DNA of 12,501 nt from Actinomycetota bacterium (GTDB taxonomy: Bacteria; Actinomycetota; Thermoleophilia; Gaiellales; Gaiellaceae): positions 1 through 12,501 of the forward strand of contig JACCTK010000348.1 of the NCBI GenBank assembly GCA_013812465.1, given 5' to 3'. Within the stretch, counting starts at the first letter, position 1; each line of letters opens with the position of its first letter. Below are positions 5,618 through 12,478 of the stretch, in pieces. The position numbers and the translations under genes were made by a program. Under the pieces are notes generated by a model, which saw only the letters and a program-made list of their open reading frames with translations, was not told the DNA's origin and did not search any database.

Positions 5618-6742
5618 GTGCGAAGAACGGCATCAAAGGCAGCGGGTCTGCTCGCTTTCGTCGCGCTCGCGGCAGGTTTGCTCACGGCCGGCTCCGCGGC
5701 CGCACCGGGCGTCGCATCACATCCGTGGGTCGGTCAGTACGACTTCACGCGCGCGGTCTGGCGCGACGGCGCGGAGACGCAGATCTTCATCAAGCAGGTG
5801 CCGCCGATGCGGACGGACTGCTTCACGAAGACACCGGATGCGAACGACATCTTCCTCGTCGCCGCGATCGACGCCCAGTACCCGCAGGGGACGAGCGTGT
5901 ATATCCCGCCGGGGGTAGTTCCCCCGCTGCCCGACGGGTTCGGTGAGCCCCACCACGACGACGTCGCGCCGGGTTCGTCCGGCACGTCGCCGGCGACCGC
6001 GACGGAGGCGTGCGGTTTCGCACTCGTGCCCATGGACACACAGCCCGGAACCCCGGGGATGCAGAACCCGAGTGTGCAGTGGGTCGAGCAGACGAGCAAT
6101 CCGCCCGGCGCTCCACCCGTTCCTCCCCGGTACTGGGCGCGGGCGGTCGACCTCGGCCAGGGCTTCGTGCCGCTGAACGACGCCGACACGGCGGTCGCTG
6201 CGCTCGCGGCCGGTCTCGTCGGGGTGTTCCGCGTCGGCAGCGGTGGGAGCGCGTTCATCGCGCCCTGCTCGATCTCGTCCGCGGACGGCGTCACCATCGT
6301 CGGAACCCCTGCGGACGACGTCCTCTGCGGGTCGAACGGCGTCGACACAATCGACGGCGGGGGCGGCAACGACGTCATCCTCGGCGGACGGGGGAACGAC
6401 CACCTGACCGGAGGGAATGGCAACGACCTCGTCGTCGGCGGCTACGGCCAGGACAGGATCGAGGGCGGAAACGGCGACGACACGCTGTACGGCGGCTGGG
6501 GCTTCCTCCCGTTCGCGGACCCGACGATGCCGTCCGACGGCAACGATGTCGTGCGCGGCGGTAACGGTGACGACGCTCTGTACGGAAGCTACGGGTCGGA
6601 CGCTCTCGCCGGCGAGAACGGCGACGACACGCTTCAGGGTGGGCTCGGGCTCGACGTTCTCAGCGGGGGGCGCGGCTCGAATGCGTGCGCGCAGGATCCG
6701 CCGTTTCCACCGGGAACGCCACCCACGTTCGTCAACTGCTGA
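5618..6742 (+). CDS. secreted RTX (hemolysin-type) calcium-binding repeat protein
   Basis: The 374-residue product starts with a signal peptide (MRRTASKAAG, then a hydrophobic stretch to about residue 25, cleavage near the AAAPGVAS region). An N-terminal domain of about 190 residues (30-220) with Pro-rich loops and Cys68, Cys132 and Cys217 is not recognised. The C-terminal part (about 228-353) holds roughly ten glycine/aspartate nonapeptides of the GGxGxDxUx type, such as GGGGNDVIL, GGRGNDHLT, GGNGNDLVV, GGNGDDTLY and GENGDDTLQ. They form a calcium-binding beta-roll interrupted by an insert at about 294-307. The protein ends with a Cys pair (Cys357, Cys374). The GTG at 5618 is chosen because AGGAGAGGAGGAGG (5603-5616) lies before it. 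ATG 5591 has no ribosome site. RTX proteins usually leave Gram-negatives by type I secretion. In this background the Sec-type signal explains export. Function may be adhesion or a surface layer, unproven. Confidence 0.85.
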   Translation: MRRTASKAAGLLAFVALAAGLLTAGSAAAPGVASHPWVGQYDFTRAVWRDGAETQIFIKQVPPMRTDCFTKTPDANDIFLVAAIDAQYPQGTSVYIPPGVVPPLPDGFGEPHHDDVAPGSSGTSPATATEACGFALVPMDTQPGTPGMQNPSVQWVEQTSNPPGAPPVPPRYWARAVDLGQGFVPLNDADTAVAALAAGLVGVFRVGSGGSAFIAPCSISSADGVTIVGTPADDVLCGSNGVDTIDGGGGNDVILGGRGNDHLTGGNGNDLVVGGYGQDRIEGGNGDDTLYGGWGFLPFADPTMPSDGNDVVRGGNGDDALYGSYGSDALAGENGDDTLQGGLGLDVLSGGRGSNACAQDPPFPPGTPPTFVNC

Positions 6743-6748
6743 GAACCC

Positions 6749-6783
6749 GAAGCGGCCGGCGCTCATCGAGTGCCGGCCGCTTC
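6749..6783. terminator. perfect 12-bp hairpin, bidirectional terminator candidate
   Basis: GAAGCGGCCGGC (6749-6760) pairs exactly with GCCGGCCGCTTC (6772-6783). Inside, CTC (6762-6764) can pair with GAG (6768-6770) around a 3-base loop. It begins 6 bases after the RTX stop and reaches into the stop codon of the convergent RibBA-like gene, so it can serve both. There is no T-run on either side, as is common for high-GC actinobacteria. Confidence 0.75.
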
Positions 6784-7909
6784 ACAGCGGCTCATGGCGG
6801 ATCGTCACCAGACCACGCGACTGGAAGCCACCGGTCGCGTCACCATCGGCCCCGACGAGCACGAGCGAGCGAACGCCGAGCTCTGCGAGGATCTGCGCGG
6901 CAACGGCGTCATCCGAGACTGTGGGGCGACCTCCGAAGTCGAGCTCATCGACCACCGCATCGGACTGGTGCGCGTGGAGGACCGTGGTCGTCTCGAGATC
7001 GCGACCGACGACCACGAGCACGGCGTCGCGCTCGCGTCCAGCCCGCTCGAGCTTGCCGGTGAGCAGCCCTTCGCATCGGCAGGCAGTTGCCCCGAGCGCG
7101 CCCGCAATGCACTCTCGATGGATCATGACCACTGGCTCGGCGGAGGGATCTCCTCGCACCAGCGCGACGTGCGTGCCGCCGGCCAGGCGACCCCGGAGCG
7201 TCACGCAGGTGAACGCGCCATGACGTGTCGGCAGCTGCTCCTCCCCGACACGCTCCACGAGGCGCTCGGTGCAGAGCAGATACTCGACCAACTCCTCGAC
7301 GGCGAGAGTCGGGATCCCGTGGTCGGCGCCGAGCACGTTCAGCTCGTCGAGCGAGGCGACGTCTCCACTCGCGCCGAGCACCTCGCAGACTGCCGCTGCG
7401 GGCCTGAGCCCTGCGAAGAGGGCGAGGTCGACTGCGGCCTCGGTGCGACCTGCGCGCTCGAGCACGCCGTGGCGCGCCGCTCGCAGCGGAATCACGTGTC
7501 CCGGCTGGATCAGGTCGCCGGGCCGCGAGTCCGGAGACGATGCGACGGCGATGGTCCTGGCTCGATCCGCCGTCGAAATGCCGGTGCCCACACCCTCCCG
7601 TGCTTCGATCGAGACGCCCACCGAGGCGCCGTACATCGTCACGCTGGGGCGAGTCATCGGCTGAAGCCCGAGCCGGTCGAACTGCTCAGCGGTGAGCGAG
7701 ACCGAAACGATGCCTTTCCCGTGGCGGGACATGAAGTTCAGCGCGTCTGCGGTCGCATGCTCCGCCGCGACGACGAGATGCCCCTGAGGCACGCCGCCCC
7801 GGGAGCCCGTGAGGATGACGAAGCCTCCGGCCCTGAGCGCATCGGCCGCGTCCGCGACGATGCGCGACAGGTCCCGCTTGCCTTCAGACACGTCGACGGA
7901 GTAAAACAC
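6782..7909 (-). CDS. diverged RibBA homologue (DHBP synthase / GTP cyclohydrolase II fold), active sites lost
   Basis: The product (about 375 residues) has both halves of RibBA. RibB half, residues about 12-215: AADALRAGGFVIL, AAEHATADALNFMSRHGKGI, VGTGISTADRARTI, PGHVIPLRA, GRTEAAVDLALFAGLRP. RibA half from LPTRHGAF (226): HVALVRGD, HRECIAGALGATACRCEG, and AAQILAELGVRSLVLVG. But the RibB acidic loop (DDExRENEGDL) is TGSRGGVPQGHLV, and the metal His of GHTEA is Arg155. In the RibA half the three zinc cysteines remain (267, 277, 279), yet the EGRGIGL block with the catalytic Arg is gone and about 45 residues are missing. It should not make riboflavin precursors as classical RibBA does. The start is uncertain: GTG at 7909 or 7891. 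A GTG at 7984 would overlap the divergent gene. No ribosome site is visible, so leaderless translation is possible. Confidence 0.8.
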   Translation of the reverse strand: MFYSVDVSEGKRDLSRIVADAADALRAGGFVILTGSRGGVPQGHLVVAAEHATADALNFMSRHGKGIVSVSLTAEQFDRLGLQPMTRPSVTMYGASVGVSIEAREGVGTGISTADRARTIAVASSPDSRPGDLIQPGHVIPLRAARHGVLERAGRTEAAVDLALFAGLRPAAAVCEVLGASGDVASLDELNVLGADHGIPTLAVEELVEYLLCTERLVERVGEEQLPTRHGAFTCVTLRGRLAGGTHVALVRGDPSAEPVVMIHRECIAGALGATACRCEGLLTGKLERAGRERDAVLVVVGRDLETTTVLHAHQSDAVVDELDFGGRPTVSDDAVAAQILAELGVRSLVLVGADGDATGGFQSRGLVTIRHEPL

Positions 7910-7950
7910 ATAGTGAACACACGTGCGGAATATGTGAAAAGGTTGCGGTA
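7910..7950. promoter_or_regulatory. short divergent promoter gap with motifs shared with 5427-5617
   Basis: Only 41 bases separate the chosen starts. They contain CACGTGCG (7920-7927) and ATGTGAAAAGGTTGCG (7932-7947). The other divergent gap has CACGTGCG at 5524-5531 and ATGTGAGAGGTTGCG at 5562-5576, in the same order. The AAAAGG at 7937-7942 also acts as a weak ribosome site for the dioxygenase gene. No -10/-35 pair is clear. Confidence 0.45.
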
Positions 7951-9144
7951 ATGCCCTTCTACCAGCGTCGCGGGGAGATTCCACGCAAGCGTCACATCGT
8001 CTTTCGCGAGAACGGGCGGCTCCTGACCGAGGAGGTCATGGGCCTCGAGGGCTTCACCGGAAACGAGTCGATCCTCTACCACCTCGAGTCACCCTGTCGC
8101 GTGAAGGAGCTCGGATCGTTCACGCCGATCGTGCGCGAGGAGTGGGTCCCCGACACGCACGCGCATCGTCTGCAGAACACGTACGAGGTCGAGCCGGAAG
8201 GCGACGAGATCTCCGGCCGCCGGACGCTGATGTGGAACCAGGACGTGGAGATCTCCTTCTCCCGTCCGTCCGGCTCGATGGACTACTTCTTCCGCAACGG
8301 CGAGGGCGACGAGGTGATCTTCGTCCACGAGGGGCATGGCACGCTCGAAACGATCTTCGGGGACGTGCCCTACAAAGACGGGGACTACGTCGTCATTCCT
8401 CGCGGCACGACGTACCGGTTCATGCCCGACGGACCGCAGCGCTATCTCGTCTTCGAGACCCCGGGGCTGATCGAGATCCCGCGGCGCTACCGCAACCAGT
8501 ACGGGCAGATCCTCGAGGGCGCGCCCTACTACCACCGCGACATCCATCCGCCGACCGACCTCCACACGCGCCGGGAGCGCGGTGAGTTCCTGGTCAAGGT
8601 TCGCGTGCGCGGCGGCTATCAGGAGTACGTCCTCGACTACCACCCGTTCGACGTCGTGGGCTGGGACGGGTTCCTCTATCCGTGGACCTTCTCCATCCAC
8701 GACTTCGAGCCGATCACGGGGCGGATCCATCAGCCACCGCCTTCCCATCAGACCTTTCAGGGACAGAACTTCGTCATCTGCTCGTTCTGCCCGCGCAAGC
8801 TCGACTTCGACCCCGAGGCGGTTCCCATTCCGTACCACCACTCGAACCTGCAGTCCGAGGAGATGATCTATTACGTCTCGGGCAACTTCGGCTCGCGGAA
8901 GGGCATCTCGGTCGGGGCCATCACGCTCCATCCGTCCGGCCTTCCACACGGGCCGCAGCCTGGTCTCGCGGAAGAGTCTCTCGGGGTTGCCGAGACCACC
9001 GAGCTCGCGGTCATGTGCGACACGTTCAGGCCGCTCAAGCTCTCGACGTTCGCGCGCGATCTCGACGACGGGCGCTACGCGTACTCGTGGTACGAGCCGC
9101 CGTCCGACGAGCCCAGCCTGGCCGGCGTGACGAGCCACCTGTAG
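7951..9144 (+). CDS. hmgA: homogentisate 1,2-dioxygenase family ring-cleaving enzyme
   Basis: The 397-residue product matches the cupin-type homogentisate dioxygenase family, which opens the ring of homogentisate (tyrosine and phenylacetate catabolism) to maleylacetoacetate using Fe(II). Seen: the N-terminal PRKRHIVFRENG and ELMG-like block, the cupin strands DEVIFVHEGHGTLETIFGDV and KDGDYVVIPRGTTYRF, RYRNQYGQILEGAPYYHRDI, VVGWDGFLYPW, and FCPRKLDFDP. The three iron ligands are in place: His297 (YHHSN), Glu303 (SEEM) and His333 (LPHGP). Their spacing (6 and 36) equals that of human His335, Glu341 and His371. At 397 residues it is shorter than the 430-445 of eukaryotic and proteobacterial enzymes, mainly in the N-terminal part. 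No maleylacetoacetate isomerase or fumarylacetoacetase gene is seen here, so a related hydroxylated aromatic may be the true substrate. A two-base gap leads into the next gene. Confidence 0.85.
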   Translation: MPFYQRRGEIPRKRHIVFRENGRLLTEEVMGLEGFTGNESILYHLESPCRVKELGSFTPIVREEWVPDTHAHRLQNTYEVEPEGDEISGRRTLMWNQDVEISFSRPSGSMDYFFRNGEGDEVIFVHEGHGTLETIFGDVPYKDGDYVVIPRGTTYRFMPDGPQRYLVFETPGLIEIPRRYRNQYGQILEGAPYYHRDIHPPTDLHTRRERGEFLVKVRVRGGYQEYVLDYHPFDVVGWDGFLYPWTFSIHDFEPITGRIHQPPPSHQTFQGQNFVICSFCPRKLDFDPEAVPIPYHHSNLQSEEMIYYVSGNFGSRKGISVGAITLHPSGLPHGPQPGLAEESLGVAETTELAVMCDTFRPLKLSTFARDLDDGRYAYSWYEPPSDEPSLAGVTSHL

Positions 9145-9146
9145 CG

Positions 9147-10097
9147 ATGACAAGACCCTTCGCCTCCACCGCCGACCTCGGCGAGAAGAATACGAAGCTC
9201 GAGGAGCTCGAAGACGGCGTCTACGCCTTCACGGCGGAGGGCGACCCCAATGTTGGCGCGGTCGTCGGGCCGGACTCCGTACTTTGCATCGACGCGCGCG
9301 CCACTCCGACGCACGCGCGTGAGTGGCTGGACGTCCTTCGCACGATCACCGACAAGCCGGTGGAGTGGCTCGTGCTGACGCACTACCACGCGGTGCGCGT
9401 CCTTGGAGCCTCCGCCTTCGACGCCCGCCACGTAGTGGCGCACGCGAACACGAAGCGCTGGATCGACGAGCGCGGGGCTCAGGACTGGGAGTCAGAGTAC
9501 CGGCGCTTCCCGCGCCTCTTCAAGGACGCAGGCTCGATACCCGGCCTCACGCAGCCGGATGTCGCGTTCGCCGACTCGCTCACCGTCTGGCTCGGGGAGC
9601 GCGAGGTGCGGATCCTCCACCTCGGTGGGGGCCATACGATCGGCGACGTCGCGGTGTGGCTGCCCGCGGAGAGGATCTTCTTCTCCGGCGACCTCGTCGA
9701 GGCGAAGGCGGCGCCGTACATGGGCGACGCCTCCCAAGCCGAGTGGATCTCGGAGACTCTTCCGCGCGTGGAGCGCTTCGGAGCCCGGGCTCTCGTGCCG
9801 GGCAGAGGACCGGCCCTACGCGGCGACGAGGTCGGCGCCTGCCTCGCGGAGATGAAGGGATACACGTCGACGCTGTGGACGACCGTCCGCGACGCTCACG
9901 CCCGCGGGGCGTCCCTGAAGCAGGCGTTCGACGAAGCGCGTGCAGCGCTGGAGCCGCTATACGGCGACTGGGCGATCTTCGAGCACTGTCTCCCGTTTAA
10001 CGTGGCGCGCGCAAACGACGAGGCCGGAGGTCTCGAACAGCAGGTGTGGACGGCCGAGAAGGACGCACGGGTCTGGGAGGCGCTCCAGGCCGAGTGA
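9147..10097 (+). CDS. metallo-beta-lactamase-fold hydrolase with reduced metal site
   Basis: The 316-residue product has the MBL alpha-beta/beta-alpha fold: GVYAFTAEGDPNVGAVVG (24-41), VLCIDARATP (45-54), LVLTHYHAVRVLGASAF (75-91), LGGGHTIGDVAVWLP (159-173), IFFSGDLVE (177-185) and LVPGRGP (216-222). The usual HxHxDH motif is H79-Y-H81-A-V83-R84. His79, His81, His163 and Asp182 remain, but the second-metal ligands (Asp, His, and the His of PGHG) are Val, Arg and Arg220. One metal ion, or an altered site, is therefore expected. Similar family members with THYHAVRVLG appear to exist in other actinobacterial catabolic clusters, from memory. A ring-fission or thioester product could be its substrate, unproven. 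The ATG at 9147 follows the dioxygenase stop by two bases. The stop overlaps the next GTG by 4 bases. Confidence 0.85.
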   Translation: MTRPFASTADLGEKNTKLEELEDGVYAFTAEGDPNVGAVVGPDSVLCIDARATPTHAREWLDVLRTITDKPVEWLVLTHYHAVRVLGASAFDARHVVAHANTKRWIDERGAQDWESEYRRFPRLFKDAGSIPGLTQPDVAFADSLTVWLGEREVRILHLGGGHTIGDVAVWLPAERIFFSGDLVEAKAAPYMGDASQAEWISETLPRVERFGARALVPGRGPALRGDEVGACLAEMKGYTSTLWTTVRDAHARGASLKQAFDEARAALEPLYGDWAIFEHCLPFNVARANDEAGGLEQQVWTAEKDARVWEALQAE

Positions 10098-11449
10098 GTG
10101 AGCGAGTCGCCATCGTCGGCGCCGGGCCGACGGGATTGACGCTCGCCCTCGAGCTCGGACGCTTCGGCATCCCGTCGCTCGTGTTCGACGCGAGGTCCGG
10201 TCCCACAGACGAGGGATCGCGCGCCATCGTCATCGCGAAGCACGCTCTTCAGGTCTGGGATCGCCACGGATGCGCCGCGCCGATGGTGGCGAAGGGGGTC
10301 ACCCTCACGCGGGCGCGCACCTACTGGCGCGAGACCGAGCTGTTCGTTCGCGAGCTCGCGCCTCCCAAGGACGACGAGCTCCCCCCGTTCATCAACCTCC
10401 AGCAGACCTTCACCGAGCGCGTCCTGCAAGACGCTGTCGCGGCTTCCTCGTCGATCGAGGTCCGCTGGGGCGCACGCGTGGCTCACGTTAGCCAGGACGG
10501 CGGTGCGGTGACACTCACGCTCAACGGCGCCGACGACCTCCGCGCCGAGTTCGTCATCGCGTGCGACGGCGCGAACTCGACGGTGCGCGAGGCTCTCGGG
10601 ATCCCCTTCCCGGGGAAAGCACATCAGGACCGCTTCCTCATCTGCGACATTCGAGCCGCACTTCCGTTTCCGACCGAACGGCGATTCTTCTTCGACCCAC
10701 CGTTCAACCCGGGACGCACGGTACTCATCCACCCCCAGCCAGACGACGAGTGGCGCATCGACTGGCAGGTGCCCGAGGAGACGAACGCTGAAGAGGAGCT
10801 AGCGAGCGGACGACTCCACGAACGCATCACCCGAATCGTCGGCGACGCAGAGTACGAGATCGCGTGGCTCACGGCCTACCGCTTCCATCAGCGCGTCGCC
10901 GAACGGTGGCATGCGGACCGTATCTTTCTCGCCGGCGACGCCGCCCATCGGTTTTCGCCGTTCGGAGCGCGCGGGATGAACTCAGGTGTCGAGGATGCCG
11001 CGAACCTCGGCTGGAAGCTCGCTGCGGTGCTCCGCGGCGAGGCGAACCAACAGCTTCTCGACTCGTACGAGTCCGAACGACGGGGTGCCGCTCTCGTTAA
11101 TCTTCGCGTGACCTCCGACACGATGCGGTTCATGGCGCCGCCTTCCACGACTCGACGGATCGTCCGCAACGCGATCCTTCGCGGCAGCCCGCGACTCGGG
11201 TTCCTCCGCGCGCGGGTGAACAGCGGGCGTCTCGCGGATCCGGCGACCTACGGGCACGCGCCGCCTCTGGGCCGACCTGCCCCTGCGGACGCGCCACGTC
11301 GCGCGGTCGAAGGCACGCTCGAATTCACGACCGCCACCATCGCGGGTATCGAGTACCTCGTGCGACCGGACGGTTATGTGTGCGAACGCGTCAACGGCGA
11401 TCCCGAGCGCGCTGTACGTCGGGCGCTAACGGGAGAATCCGCGTGGTGA
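10094..11449 (+). CDS. FAD-dependent aromatic hydroxylase (PHBH/MhpA-type)
   Basis: The 451-residue product is a class A flavoprotein monooxygenase that uses FAD and NAD(P)H to hydroxylate phenolic rings. Seen: the GxGxxG Rossmann motif in VAIVGAGPTG (5-14), the DG motif in FVIACDGANSTVREALG (153-169), and the GD motif in RIFLAGDAAHRFSPFGARGMNSGVEDAANLGWKL (276-309, in pieces), which binds the FAD ribityl chain. A C-terminal tail ends in YLVRPDGYVCERVNGD. It is shorter than the ~550 residues of MhpA, lacking most of the thioredoxin-like tail. The GTG at 10094 overlaps the previous TGA by 4 bases. Together with the adjacent dioxygenase it could prepare and then cleave a dihydroxylated ring. 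Its exact substrate cannot be inferred. Confidence 0.9.
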   Translation: MSERVAIVGAGPTGLTLALELGRFGIPSLVFDARSGPTDEGSRAIVIAKHALQVWDRHGCAAPMVAKGVTLTRARTYWRETELFVRELAPPKDDELPPFINLQQTFTERVLQDAVAASSSIEVRWGARVAHVSQDGGAVTLTLNGADDLRAEFVIACDGANSTVREALGIPFPGKAHQDRFLICDIRAALPFPTERRFFFDPPFNPGRTVLIHPQPDDEWRIDWQVPEETNAEEELASGRLHERITRIVGDAEYEIAWLTAYRFHQRVAERWHADRIFLAGDAAHRFSPFGARGMNSGVEDAANLGWKLAAVLRGEANQQLLDSYESERRGAALVNLRVTSDTMRFMAPPSTTRRIVRNAILRGSPRLGFLRARVNSGRLADPATYGHAPPLGRPAPADAPRRAVEGTLEFTTATIAGIEYLVRPDGYVCERVNGDPERAVRRALTGESAW

Positions 11450-12147
11450 GCAAACCGCCTCGCGAAGCGGCAACGGTGCAGACACTCGACCGCGGCCTGC
11501 GGGTTCTCCATCTTCTCGCCGGATCGCCGGAAGGCGTCACCGTGAGCGAGCTCGCCTCGTCGCTCGAGGTTCATCGAGCGATCGTGTACCGGCTCCTCGC
11601 AACGCTCGCGGCGCACCGGCTCGTGATCAAGGGCGACGACGGACGCTACCGGTTGTGGACAGGCCTCGTCGAACTTGCCCGCGGCGTCATCCCGCGTTGG
11701 CGCCAGGTCGCGTGGCCCGAGCTCGAGACGCTCGCCGACGAGCTCGGCTGCACTGCGACCTTGAGCGTGGCGTCCGAAGACTCATGCGTCACACTCCTCG
11801 TCGCCGAGCCGCGGACCGCGTCTCTCCACGTCGCGTATCAGCCAGGCCTTCGGCATCCGTTGACCGTCGGCGCGTCCGGAAAGGCGATACTCGCCGGCCG
11901 GCCGTCGCAGCCGGGCGAGCCGTCCGAGATCGCAAGTGCCAGGAGACGAGGCATCGCTCGAAGCGAAGGCGAGATCCAGGACGGAGCCTTCGCGATCGCG
12001 GCACCAATCCTCGTCGAAGACTGGGCCGACGCGTCGGTGGCGGTGGTGTCCTTTCGCCGCCTGGATGCGGCGGGCGAGCGCCGCGTTGCAGAGGCCGCTT
12101 CCCGCATCGCGTCCGCGGCGCCGGCTGCCATTCGTCCAGCTTCCTGA
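11446..12147 (+). CDS. IclR-family transcriptional regulator
   Basis: The 233-residue product begins with an IclR winged helix-turn-helix (TVQTLDRGLRVLHLLAGSPEG, then VTVSELASSLEVHRAIVYRLLATL at about 31-54, and the wing RLVIKGDDGRYRLW). The effector-binding domain follows (PELETLADELGCTATLSVAS, LRHPLTVGASGKAILAG, IAAPILVEDWADASVAVV). It is a little shorter than the usual 250-260 residues. IclR proteins often control aromatic catabolic operons, and this gene closes such an operon. Start: GTG at 11446 overlaps the previous TGA by 4 bases. GTG at 11443 is one codon earlier and sits 7 bases from GGGAG (11431-11435), so either may be used. Its likely targets are the gap at 7910-7950 and possibly 5427-5617. 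Confidence 0.88.
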   Translation: MSKPPREAATVQTLDRGLRVLHLLAGSPEGVTVSELASSLEVHRAIVYRLLATLAAHRLVIKGDDGRYRLWTGLVELARGVIPRWRQVAWPELETLADELGCTATLSVASEDSCVTLLVAEPRTASLHVAYQPGLRHPLTVGASGKAILAGRPSQPGEPSEIASARRRGIARSEGEIQDGAFAIAAPILVEDWADASVAVVSFRRLDAAGERRVAEAASRIASAAPAAIRPAS

Positions 12148-12478
12148 CGCCGACCGCCGCTACAGCACGAGCACGCCTCCGATGGCGGTCCGCGTCGCTC
12201 GTGATGTGGCCACGTCGTCGGAGACGAGAACGAGCGAGCGTCTAGTTGGTCGAGACGAACGGAACTGTGCCGTGGCTCGCGCAATTGCGTTCACGGTAAG
12301 GAGCCGTCGGCTACCTCGTCCCATTAATAGAAACTCCCCGGCGGCAGCGAGCAAATCGAGCGCATCGATGTCAATAGAGACAACGCAGCGCCGAAAACGT
12401 CAGATAAGAAGTTCTCGAACCAGCCGTCCTAATTTGGCTTAAATACGCGGTCGAACCGGCGTTTTCGTAAATAAAGCG
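12148..12478. other. non-coding tail, AT-richer toward its right end
   Basis: No convincing gene is seen in this stretch. An open minus-strand frame (12160-12399) gives a Ser/Arg/Ala-rich peptide with no recognisable motif and no good start (only TTG 12354 and an internal ATG), so it is not annotated. By hand count, 59 of 120 bases at 12361-12480 are G or C, against roughly two thirds in the genes to the left. Poly-A and poly-T runs appear only here. A clear terminator after the IclR gene was not found. Confidence 0.6.

Noticed and set aside
6290..6680. Tandem DNA repeat or CRISPR-like array
   Set aside because: The periodicity comes from RTX nonapeptide codons. The DNA units vary and there are no spacers.
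5717..6766. 349-codon minus-strand open frame opposite the RTX gene
   Set aside because: Its Arg/Val-rich composition mirrors the Gly-Asp repeats of the plus strand. The RTX nonapeptides and signal peptide support the plus strand.
6770..7951. 393-codon plus-strand open frame opposite the RibBA-like gene
   Set aside because: No family pattern is visible. The minus-strand frame shows clear RibB and RibA motifs, and only one of the two can be the gene.
8089..9153. 354-codon minus-strand open frame opposite the dioxygenase
   Set aside because: It is a shadow frame. The plus strand has full dioxygenase motifs with correct ligand spacing.
12153..12203. Interleaved inverted repeats ACCGCC/GGCGGT and CACGAGC/GCTCGTG after the IclR gene
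   Set aside because: The arms cross (pseudoknot order), the loops are long and no T-run follows, so a terminator is not supported.
12160..12399. Minus-strand open frame near the right edge
   Set aside because: There is no ATG at a useful place, no ribosome site and no recognisable motif. It may be a remnant of a gene but cannot be supported.
12440..12460. T-loop-like GGTTCGACC on the minus strand
   Set aside because: The stem and the conserved C61 do not fit, and no matching anticodon arm lies at the right distance on that strand.
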